Shown piece by piece: positions 37,997 to 48,860 of a stretch of 64,000 nt of DNA (positions are counted from its first letter, which is position 1; each line of letters starts with the position of its first letter). Origin of the DNA: Eremophila alpestris peregrina (taxonomy: Eukaryota > Chordata > Aves > Passeriformes > Alaudidae); contig WMCF01000018.1 of NCBI GenBank assembly GCA_009792885.1, positions 1,640,862 through 1,704,861 of the forward strand, in the 5' to 3' direction. Below the pieces are notes generated by a model. The model ran no database searches. It was not told where the DNA came from and worked only from the letters and a program-made list of their open reading frames with translations. The position numbers and the translations under genes were made by a program.

Positions 37997-40900
37997 ACAC
38001 AGAGTCTTTCTGCTGCCAGGGAGGACAGAGCACTTTGCAGGAGGGCTGTGGAGGCACTTGCTGCCTTTCTCCTGCAGGCTCTGAGGTGGGCAGAGCTGAG
38101 TGAGCTCAGTAATGTAAAGCTGTAGGTATTTACATTATGATTTTGCAGCCTGTCTGACGCAACCTGCCTTGGAACTGGGCAGCAGATGATTGCCAAATAG
38201 CTTTGCTGTAAGGGACTTCATGCTAAGCCTTTTAGCAGCCTGGCTTATGGCAAATACCATGGGGATATAACACAGCAGCAAACAGCCTGTGCAAAGAGCT
38301 GGCACTACTCAAACATGGTGTCTCTGGAGATTACTCACAGGAAAAGCAGCATATCTGACTGAGCCCATGCCTGAGCAAGAAAGTGCCAGGATGTGCACAG
38401 GTCACTTTTACTCTGCCCCCAAAACCAAGGGGGATTTTTTGTTGGGGTTTTTTGGGGTTTTTGTTGTTTAAAGGTTAGAGGGTTGCAATAACCGCTGTCA
38501 GCTGTTGCCTCAATGATGCCAGCAGCCTGCCCACCAGCACATGGCCTTTGTGCCATGGATATCAGTGCAGGGGTGTCTGGTAGAGGTTTGCCTCCTACGT
38601 TAACTCCATCCTGTGCCAATTGTCTGGTTTTGGCTAAATAGGACCATGAAAACATGTGACCAACCAATGCCTGCATGTCCTGTATATAGAGCTTTGTGTC
38701 ATGGCTCTGGACTGAGCTTGCCTGAGGCTTTTTCCAGGACAGACATTGCAAGTACTTGGTCAGGATCTAAAATTATGCCAGGAGATCTCTAGGGAGGTGC
38801 AGACACAGAACAAATGGACCCACACAAACCCAGAAGAAGAGTCCAGGAGAAGAGAGCCTGATTTCTCACCCAGGTGTGTGCTGTGGTGCTGCCCATGGTC
38901 TGATGCCCTGACAGAGGCATGCCCAGGGAGAAGAGATGCTCCCAGGTGTGGGTGCTGTGCTGGCAGCCTGCACTGCACCACCACCTGCCCCAGCCTAGTG
39001 GAGCTCCATGCCTGTTTGTGGATTAGTTCATCCCCTTAATCTGTATGTTTTAATCCAATAAACCAGTGCATGCAGCAGCCAAGTACAGCAGAGGAATGAA
39101 ACAAAAGCTGGTTATTCTACCCAAAACAGTCACACCAAGCAGTTGAAAGCTGACAGCACAACAGTAAAACCAGTTTCTTTGGCTCTGAGAGTTTGCCCTA
39201 AGCCAAACAGAGTTAACAGAACTCCTCCAAGATTGTGATTATTTTCTGCTTTGGTTACACTTGTTCAAAGAGGTAAAAACTTAGCAGTTCCTCCTGCTAA
39301 CCTCTCCCCCCTGATGTGGGAGGATACCAGCCCTTGCTACCCTCACAGTGAGTTGAAAAATCAAGAAATGACTTGGAAAATGAGAATCTGACTGAGTATG
39401 ACTTGTCTTGCTTTTCTTGATCTAATTCAGATCTCCTGGATTTGTATATAAATAATATTGAGGTACACACCAGACTCAGGATGTAGTGCAAATCTTAGGT
39501 CTAAATAGAAAAGCAACCCCTTTTTTCTCTCCTAGGACCCACTGTGTCACCAAACTGCTCTTGTCAAGAGTTTCTGAGGTTGTGACAAACCAGGGACCCA
39601 CAGCAACTTTGTGCCTTGGGTTGGGGCAGCAGAGGATGTTGGGGGAGGCTGAAACACCAGCTATGATGCTGCATGATGCTCTAAAAGTGTCATTTTCCCT
39701 CTCTGAGCCCCAGCTGCACCTGCAACAGAAGCAACAGCTTGTCAGGAGCCATCTCAAATTTATCCCTTAGGATAAGCTGTGTCTGAGTTGCCCAGTGACC
39801 TGTGGGTGGTGGCCACATGCTGAGAGGAGGAATGTGCTGGATCTGTCTATTCTGTAAGTGCTCCTGATTCATTTCTACCTGTTATTCTCTGTATTTGGAA
39901 CCTTCCTTGATGCCCTCAGTAAACTTCAGTTAAGTGGCAGATCTTGAAATAATCTTCTTTTTCCTGCCAAGCAGCATAATTTAATGAACAGCAGTGGTGC
40001 TTAAAGGTCAAGTTTTGCTGGAAATGCAACAAATTAAAGGCAAAACAGTGCTAAGTTGTGTGGCCTTGTGTTCCAAGGAAGGCTCTGCAATGCTGAGCTG
40101 CCTCACCTCACCTGCTCTCTGGTGGCTCAGGTCCTGCCTGAACCTCTGGCAGTCTGAGATTCTACAGCTCTTGCAGGCAAAACCTGCAAGCAGCAGCGTT
40201 GCAGGCAGGCAGGAGTGAGAGTCCCAGTGGAGCACTTCCCAGCAGGGGAAAAGCCAAAGAGAAAGTTCTCACTGCAGTGCTTCCCTCCTATTAGGTTTTC
40301 AAATAACAGATGTTTCTCTCTGACATTTCACAAAAACTTCTCTGTGAGGCTTTCATTGCTTTCCAGACACTTTCCAGTTGAAAGAAACATATAAAATTGC
40401 CTACTGTTTAACACCTGTTTAGTATCAAGGCGAGTGGAAACTCACGAAGCCTGTGCTAGCGCTAAAGGGCCACTCTCCAAACGTGTCACTTCCAGTTTCA
40501 GCTCCTGCTGTGCTGGGAACCAGGACATGGTGGTATCTTTGATCTCACAGGGATGTGGGGAGCTTAGGGATGTGTGCAAATAAGGAGACTTGCAGGAGCA
40601 CGAGTTGGCTGTAGTGAGTGTTCTGGCTGTGCCTGTGTGCACCTGTAGCAACAGTCAGAGGCTTTGGAGAAATTTCACAGCAGGTAACTGTGGAATAACT
40701 TTACTAAGCCTTGTCACTCAAAACATGTTTACATCCTGAATGTATCAGCTTAAATACCATGAATGAAGTGGTCTCTTATTACTTTAATGATATAAATATA
40801 CAGCCTGTTGACTTGAAGGCTTTTGGCACAGCAAGCCTGTGAGTTTGTGGGTTATGATGCAGGGAACATAAAAGCACCATGTTTTCAACAAAGTACAGCA

Positions 40901-42142
40901 CTGGCATGAGAACAGAATGATGCTGTAGTTTCTGTAGTCTGCTTTGTGCTCCAATCATGCTTATTGACCTTTCCCAGCTCCCTTTGGCTTCGATCTTTTT
41001 CCTTCTTTGTAAGGAAAAATAGGCTCTTGCCCATTGTGATCTCCTATTGCTGCATCATCAGTACTATTTTCTAAGGCACAACATCTTAAAGCCTTTCTTT
41101 AAAAACCTGTGGCTGAAGAGAATTCTTTTGCACCAAGATAGTTTCAAAAAGCACCAAAATGCAGGAGGACATTAAACTGTTCTTCCAACACCCCTTTTCT
41201 TTGGACATGTTCATTTTCTTTTGAAGTTGTTGAATCCACAACCCTATTGCACACATTCTTGCTCTTGTATGTGTAGTAGGCAGTTTGTGGTGTCAAATCA
41301 TAGTCATTGCCAATTTTCATGGTTTTTGTATTGCCCTTATTCTGACACTTCACTGTCTTTCTTTTATAAATCAGCTAACAAGTAGGATGCTCTTTGGGGG
41401 TCTCTTTAGTGAGCCATTCTTCAGACTCTGCCAAAACACCTGGAAGGGGCAGCAAGAGAGTAACAAAAGTCCCGTGGCTCTCTGTATAAAACTTGTAGTG
41501 CTAGAGTTTTTGCAAAGTCACCCCATGCCTAAATATTTTAGGAGAAATACAGGCTTAGAATCCAGCCAGGCTTTGCTGAGGTTCCCAGTGAGCTCCAGTC
41601 TGCAGGCACCAGTGACGTCTTGCCCAGCTGGGAGCTGAAAAACTTGATCTGCTGCATACCTGCTCCCAAGGCTCCTGGAGAGTTCTCTGACAACCTGCCA
41701 CATCTAGACACAGTAAGGTGATCTAAGGATAGCTTAGGGTAAACTTCCATTTTTCTCTTCCCTTATTTGGACTTGCAGCACAGTCTTAACTTTGTAAATT
41801 GCTTTCTTTGTCTTGGCAGATTGCTGTGAACTGCACCATGCCGGGATGACATTTTAATATTAATCTCAGTGAAAGACCAATTTAGGGCTTCATGTGTTTT
41901 CTGAGATGTTCCCAACATCTGTTAACAATTTGGGCATGAACGTTCATTTTTGCTTTGTCAATGGGTACAGTCACTATTCCAATAGTCAAAGAAAAAAAAT
42001 TGAGATAGGAAGGGAGGAAGCTGGAGACTCATTGCCTGCTAGCCACCAAAGAAGCAGTGGCAGAGTGGGTTTTATTCCCTTCTGCTCCTGCTTCTTCACA
42101 AGAACCTAAAGCCTAAGTGCTCTAAGTATTTTAGGTAGTGCA
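37997..42142. other. Intergenic, no gene recognised
   Basis: Includes a possible solo LTR at about 38622-39071 (low confidence). The rest is unique sequence without coding evidence. Confidence 0.6.
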
Positions 42143-42327
42143 AGGCATCCTCTGAAAGTGAGGAAACCTTTTTTACTGTGAAGGTGGCCAAGCACCAGGA
42201 GTGTGCTGGAGTCTCCATCATTGGAGATATTTAAAAGCCATCTGGGCATGGTCCTAGGCAGCCTCCTCTAGGCACCCCTGGCTGACCTCCAGAAGACCCC
42301 TCCTACCTTATCTCTACAGTGATTCTG
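42143..42327 (+). mobile_element. CR1 LINE 3' end fragment
   Basis: Contains tttactgtgaaggtggccaa, gagtctccatcattggagat, atttaaaagccatctgggca and tggtcctaggcagcctcctc. These are followed by a diverged 'gacctccagaagacccctcctacc' block and a gattctg tail. All are landmarks of the last 200 bases of CR1. 5' truncated and inactive. Confidence 0.86.
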
Positions 42328-44706
42328 CTTCCATCAGGGCACAGTTCCAGATGGATGGCAGGAGTGGTGGCACTGAGTGCCCATTCGTACCACAGGGCTC
42401 CTGTCGTTCCTCTGTGGCTCTTCAGCAACCTGCTGCTGGAGTGACAGCCCTGGCAGGAAAAGCTGTGATGGCCACTGCCATGGCTGGCACTTCCAGAGCA
42501 GCTGGAGTTCCATGTGCAGGGTCAGACACAGGGCGGGCGCTCAGGAATGTCCCTCTGGGGCTGTGTGTTTTGGTGCAGCCTGTAATTTTTTTGTTCCTTT
42601 CTAATTTTTGTAACATGAAGAAGCAAACATGGAAAATCTTGTTTCAATGCCCAGCTTGTTGTAAAAGATCAGGAATGTCAAGGCTGTGTAGCTCTAGTTG
42701 TTTGGAAAGCTGCTAACAGCCTGGAGGAATCTCTGCAGGGTTAAAGGTTTGCTTGCCTCCTTTTTAAAGCTTTTCCTTCTGCTCACAGCTGGAATTAAAT
42801 AAAGAAAAATAGGAAAGGAGTTTTATTAACAAGAAGCACTACAGAGTATTATTTCCTTTGTAGACTTTCTATAAGCAGCTTCTCACTGTATGACATTTCT
42901 TCTGGGGCTCTTGGGCATTCCTTCACCTGGCCTCAGTGGCTCCCTCTGGCCACCTCACGCTGGAGACTGGGGCTGCACCATCACCTTCTGCTGGCTCCAC
43001 TCAGGGTGCCTGTGCCTGACAGTTCAGAGAGTGGCTTTGGCAGAGTTTTGTACCTTCTGACCCCTTGTTGCATGCCAGTTTCTGCAGCAGCCATGGCCTC
43101 AGTGAGCTCTGAGAACAACACAGACCTCCCCCACAGGGCTGAGCTGGGGCTGCACTCAGTCCATGCAATCCTCCATCCTCCCATCACCAGTGCATGAGCT
43201 GCAGGATGGAGAGTCTGGGGATTTTTTACCAAGTACTTTTATCTGCAGAAAAATTCCCTGAGCTGCTCTCTCATCCTGCCTTGGAGAGGCATTTGTTTCT
43301 TGGGGTGGGTATTTTTGTCTTGTTTTAATTTTTTTTATTGCCTTATTATTTTTACTCCTTGCTTCATTTTTACAAAGGCTTTTGCTGAGCCTGGTTTCCA
43401 GACTCCTGCAGATGCTGTCTCTCACCCTTCTCAGTGTTCCCCACCCTGAGCTTTAGCCTGATGGGCTTATCTCCTTTCTACCCTGTGTTCTGGCAATGTA
43501 ATATTATAGACAATCCATGACAGAGCCCAGCCAAGAGGAGCTTATGCCAGCTACACAGGCTTTTTCTGTAGAGAAATCATCTTGCTTTTTAAGCAACTCT
43601 GTTATTTGAGCTAGTGTGTAAATCTTGGCAATGCAGTGCAGAGTAATAAATAATTAAACAATTCTTTTGACAAGCAATAAAGACATACCTTTGACATTTT
43701 TGGTTATATGAACATGTTTCTTGTAAAATCTTTATTTTGCATGCTTAAAATACAGCAAATGTTAATTTGTCCAATGACTCTGTTACAGTGGGAGGTGTAG
43801 CTGTCTGCACAGCTTCAAGTAGGGTCATTGAATCAAGAAATTAATTAAAGGGACCTCTGAAATGAAGGTTTCTGAAATAATTTAATTTGGTCCTTTGCCC
43901 CCAGCATTTGTGCCCCACAAGGGGAGGTCTGGAAAGCTCATTTGGCATCTCATGGCCCCTCAGTGGGAGCATGTTCAGTGCAAAGATATTTTGGCTGGCA
44001 AACTCCAGCTGGAATTTATTGCCCATGTGCAGTCTGAAAGTTTTCAGTCTCAAAAATTGGCCAAATTTGGTCAAGCTGCATGGAAATGACAAAATCCCAT
44101 CACTAACATGAGACCTCTCAGCAAGTTTCTAAATTTCTGCCTTGAACAATAGATGTGCTAATGCTCCCCAGTGAAGGTCTGTCACCTCAGGGTCTTCCCC
44201 TTAGCTCCTTCTGAGGTTTCTCTGAGCAGGTTTTGTGACAGTGCCTCTCAAACATTACAAATCAAAGCTGAAATCCCACACAGCAAACTTTGTCAAACTT
44301 TTCTGGTTTTGACAGGTTTATAATCCACTGGAAAATGGTCTTGTATTAAAGAACTTTGGACTGCCTACAGTGTTCATAATTATAAATGCTGAAATGCCTT
44401 GGGAAAGGGGTGGAGGGAGATGAGTGATTCTTGCTGAAGGATGGGAAACATAAAGTGCAAGGTGAGGAAAAAGAAATTGAAGGAGATAGAGAAAATAGAG
44501 AATTATTAAAAGGATCTAGAGGTAAAGGCAAATTGTAGCCTTTACAATGTAGGAGAAAACCCTAGAAGTGTCCCAATTGTTGAGCTGGGATGAGACATCC
44601 CTAAGCACCTTGTCTGGTCATGTCCCAATCCCAGGTCATGGAAACTTCACAGTTAGTGCCAGGTACTGTGACCTTCAAGCAGCATTTACTTCCTCTGGTG
44701 CAAAGC

Positions 44707-44723
44707 TTTTTTTTTTTTTTTTT
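44707..44723 (+). repeat. Poly(T) run (17)
   Basis: Simple homopolymer with no recognisable retroposed body on its right side. Confidence 0.9.
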
Positions 44724-46720
44724 AAATCCTGTGTGTAAGCAGAAGCTGCTTTCAACCACCTTCTAACCAGAGAGCTGCTCTTTGGTCCAAGCTGGATTCT
44801 TCCTCTGTGATGATGCAGAAAAGATGCTCTGTGGGTAAGACTTGAACACATTTCATCAGCATGGTCTGATGGTCTGTGCCTCTGGCACACTCCTTTTCCT
44901 TCCTTGCTCACTTGGCTTATCATTTCCTCTTCTTCCCCCCCTGCAAGCTGCTGTTTTTTTAATCTGTCATCAAACACCTGTGTGAGGACTGGTGGAAGAT
45001 GGTGATGCAGTGCTGACTGGAGCAGAGGGAGCTACAGAAAAATAATATCTTCTGCCTGAGGAGTCTGAGCAGCACTAGTGAAGCCAGTGCTTGTCCCTGT
45101 CCCACACAGAAAACTCCCCTGCTTGGCTCTGTGCAGGGTCTGGGTGTCACCAGAGACCTCTGTTAGGGGTTAAGAAGAGGACCAGGAGCTCATGGCAGCT
45201 GCAGGGAGAGGCAGCATGAGCTCAAGTGATCCTTTTGGGATGTGATGCAGCATCTAACTGAGATGCTTCCCTGTGTGAACCACTTCATAATGCTGATCTG
45301 TGCTGATTCACAGAGCTGAGGCTGTACCTTATTTCAAGCTGCTATGCTCTCCTGGGCTGCCTTTCAAATATATTTCCTGCAAAGATGAAAGATGCTAAGA
45401 AGTAGGTCCTATAGCTGCCTCTCAGACTCCACTCTCTGTTATATATTAATTCAATAACATGTAAAATGATAGACAGCAGTTCTCAGGAGATGTCTTACAA
45501 AGTGTTCATTTTAAAACAAACAAAAACCAGTCCAGTTTTCAAAGTGAAACTGTTAGAACTCACAGCACCCCTGTCACCAGTACCAGAAGGCCTAAATTTG
45601 GAGGGGATTTAAGACCAAACAGTGTTTAAAAACAAAGGGGTTAGAGGTGCAAATGTAGATCCAGACTGCATGGCCACCCGGGCCTGGGGTCCAGGCTTGG
45701 GAGGGATGGAAATCTCCGAAAGGGGCAGCTGCACACACTTCATGAGCATGAAGATGCTTTTCTTACTTTCTGACTTTTGGGGCCTATAAAGTGTACAGCA
45801 ATTTTTAAATAGTGCTTTGGAGTCAAGGAGTCAACACACCATTTTATGAGCTAACCAGCTGGAATGAATGGTGGTTGTTTATGACCTTAATGAATCTGTA
45901 TCTCAAGACAGGAGGACTGCATGTGAAGTTTAATTAAGAATTGCAGAGGACTTTCTGCTCCCACCCAGCCTCAAGCTGCTGGTACAACACTGGAGGGAGG
46001 CTGAGGCCTCACTGCTGAGCACAGATGGTGGAGGTGCAGAGGGTAGCACCCATCTGGGAGCAGCACCACCAGCAACAACACACTCAAAATTACCCCTGGG
46101 GGGCTGTAAATGTGTTAACATCAGCACCCAGGCTGTGGACGAGGCAGCCAGTGGAACACAAACCTTTTGGCACCAGCCAAGGGCAGCTTCTAAAAAAGAA
46201 GGGATTGTCTGCACACAGCTTTTATGCACTTACACATCATCATGTTCCAAAAGGAGAAAAGGGAGAATTTTTAAACCATTCTCTACCTTCTGTGTTTGCT
46301 CTGGGAATAGATAAATATTTCACATTAACTATGTTCACCTGCCAGTTTTTGTCGTGAGAGCACTATCTCCGAATTGTAGAGCCTGTGAATTATAGTGGTA
46401 AACGCTGTATTGCTCTGACCTTTTGAAATGTCTCCAGCATGACTGGCTGCCTGTCCTCCCCTTCCCCCAGAGGTCAGGCAGGTTGTAAATATAGGCGAAA
46501 TGGAATGGCCAGATAATCAAATTGAAGCTGTTTCAGTGCAGTGCGGTGCAATCACAGCACAGAGAAATTCCATCAGCGTCGGGGGCTGCGTCTCGCGTGC
46601 CACGGAAATCGCTTTGTAACTGTCCACACAGCCCAGGGAGCAGGGCTCACCTCTGCCACAGCCTGGGCTCTGCATTCTTAAACCTCCTTCAGCAAAGAAA
46701 AAAAGAAATCCCAAAGCCAC

Positions 46721-46737
46721 AAAAAAAAAAAAAAAAA
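46721..46737 (+). repeat. Poly(A) run (17)
   Basis: Simple homopolymer. Adjacent sequence is CpG-containing unique DNA, not a recognisable retropseudogene. Confidence 0.9.
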
Positions 46738-47727
46738 GGTAAGGAATAGGCTGACATTTAAAAAAAACACATAATCTGAAAAAAATTACCGTGACATATA
46801 GGATGATTGATAAGTTATATTTGGCTTGTTGGTTGGCTGCTTTTTTTTCTTTTCTTTTAAAGACTCCAAAATGATTCCTCTGCTCCAGAGCAGATAACAG
46901 AATTGCTTGCTGATCACCTGAGTATGCCTTCTTCAAAGAATAAGTACTTTAATCATTATATTAGCAACAGCATTGAAGTACAGCATATAAGCAGTGATAC
47001 AAAGAGCACCATAACTCTCATTATTCACGAGGATGGAATTTAGGAGCAATGTCCCTTGACCAAGCAAGACAAAAACCCGGAAGCTGAAATCCATATAGAT
47101 GTTTTTTAGGTAGTAGGAGCCAAGCACAGCACTGTGCTTCTGTTTCTTGCAAGCCCAGAGATGTTAGCAGTGGGGTAGCGGGGCATAATTGATGTTTACT
47201 TACAATCAGCATCTTTCTGTGCCAGCAATCATGGCAGACTGAAACTAAGCAGGGGAACCAGAAACCCTGCTGCTTTCAGCTGTCTGGAACAATAATTACA
47301 CAGTGCCATGGCACCTCTGGGAGTCTGGCACCATTTATCCTCCCCGACTCTCAGCGTTGGTTACCTGCCACAGAGCAATCCCCAAAGCAACCAATCCTCA
47401 ACATCATTTTCATACAAAAGGTGGAGAGAATGATAATGGCTATGCTATTACTCTGCCTTCAGGAACCCGGGCTGATGGCTTAATTGAGGTTAAAATAAGC
47501 TCCAATCAGAGAGGTAAAAACTTAACAGGGCTACTTAATCTTATATAAATACAAGAGAGATACAAGTGCATGAGGAGAGAATAATAACTGACTCTGCTGA
47601 GGTTTCTATGGAGAATAATCATTAGCCAAGCAGTGAACAGATTGGACTGGGAACAGGCTATTTAGCATTCATGCCCTGGTGGTAAAGGCTTTGAGCTGGA
47701 GCCTAATTTGAATTTTAGGGTTGGGAA

Positions 47728-47805
47728 AGAAAAGAGAAAAAAAAAGAAAAGAAAAAGGTAAAAAAGAAAAGAAAAGAAAAAGAAAAAGAAAAAGAAAAAG
47801 AAAAA
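47728..47805 (+). repeat. (AAAAG)n/(AAAAAG)n simple repeat, left of assembly gap
   Basis: Pure A/G pentamer and hexamer repeat that runs into the N block. The same type of repeat resumes on the right side of the gap, so the array spans it. Confidence 0.95.
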
Positions 47806-48169
47806 NNNNNNNNNNNNNNNNNNNNNNNNNNNNNNNNNNNNNNNNNNNNNNNNNNNNNNNNNNNNNNNNNNNNNNNNNNNNNNNNNNNNNNNNNNNNNNN
47901 NNNNNNNNNNNNNNNNNNNNNNNNNNNNNNNNNNNNNNNNNNNNNNNNNNNNNNNNNNNNNNNNNNNNNNNNNNNNNNNNNNNNNNNNNNNNNNNNNNNN
48001 NNNNNNNNNNNNNNNNNNNNNNNNNNNNNNNNNNNNNNNNNNNNNNNNNNNNNNNNNNNNNNNNNNNNNNNNNNNNNNNNNNNNNNNNNNNNNNNNNNNN
48101 NNNNNNNNNNNNNNNNNNNNNNNNNNNNNNNNNNNNNNNNNNNNNNNNNNNNNNNNNNNNNNNNNNNNN
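47806..48169. other. Assembly gap, 364 N
   Basis: Run of Ns with (AAAAG)n-type repeat on both sides. The true array length is unknown. Open frames drawn through it on either strand are meaningless. Confidence 1.
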
Positions 48170-48272
48170 AAAAGAAAAGAAAAGAAAAGAAAAGAAAAGA
48201 AAAGAAAAGAAAAGAAAAGAAAAGAAAAGAAAAGAAAAGAAAATTTTAAAAAAAATAAAAAAAGAAAAGAAA
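48170..48272 (+). repeat. (AAAAG)n simple repeat, right of assembly gap
   Basis: Near-perfect aaaag pentamers over about 70 bases, followed by an A-rich transition ttttaaaaaaaataaaaaaag. Confidence 0.95.
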
Positions 48273-48819
48273 GACCCACCCTGTCTGGAGCAAAGAGCAT
48301 CAACCTGATTTTTGCCCTAGACTGTGTCAAAGAAATTTGACTTCCTTTTACTCTGGCTCCTAAGTGTAGATTGTCTAATACAAGAGCGAAGCAATTGCGG
48401 GGCTGGAAGGCTTTCAGTTGTCTCGGGAGCAGGGATTTGCCCTGCCCTGGGCAGTGCCCTCAGCCCTGTTTGTACCTCCCCCCTCTCCCCATACTCTGTG
48501 TAAGGCTGAGCTGCCCTTCAGCAGCAGCACTGGAAATGTAACCAGAAAAATAAATGAAAAGGAGTTTGTTTTTTACATTTTTATTCTCAGAAATAATTCC
48601 CTTTTTAGAGCTTGAAATGAAAATATTTATTCTTTCTCAAATCACTGGAAAGGTTTGGCAAGGCTCAGATTTTTATTTTTCAGGCTTGCAGATTGTTGCT
48701 TATCTGTTTTCTTAAGTTAAATTAGATGTTAGATTTCAGAAGTATTTGAAAACACTTTTTTCATGCAATGGCCCTTCAAATAGGAGCTATAATTTCAATC
48801 CCTTTCTGCTCTGTTTTCT

Positions 48820-48860
48820 GTTTGTTTGTTGGTTGGTTTTGTTGGTTTGGTTTTTTTTAC
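48820..48860 (+). repeat. (TTTG/TTGG)n low-complexity patch
   Basis: Degenerate gtttgttggttggttttgtt-type repeat of about 40 bases. Confidence 0.75.

Larger units (their letters stand above)
42328..47727. other. Intergenic, no gene recognised
   Basis: Unique sequence with two homopolymer runs (44707, 46721). 46330-46620 has unusual CpG retention (for example gcgtcgggggctgcgtctcg) in an otherwise CpG-poor neighbourhood. 47170-47545 has a dense, element-like texture. Both are candidate regulatory blocks only. Confidence 0.6.

Noticed and set aside
46517..46936. Retropseudogene with poly(A) at 46721
   Set aside because: No recognisable coding or UTR body precedes the A run and no target-site duplication was seen.
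47662..48330. Long open frames on both strands through the (AAAAG)n/N region
   Set aside because: They consist of low-complexity Lys/Glu/Arg or Phe/Leu runs joined across 364 unknown bases, so there is no coding evidence.
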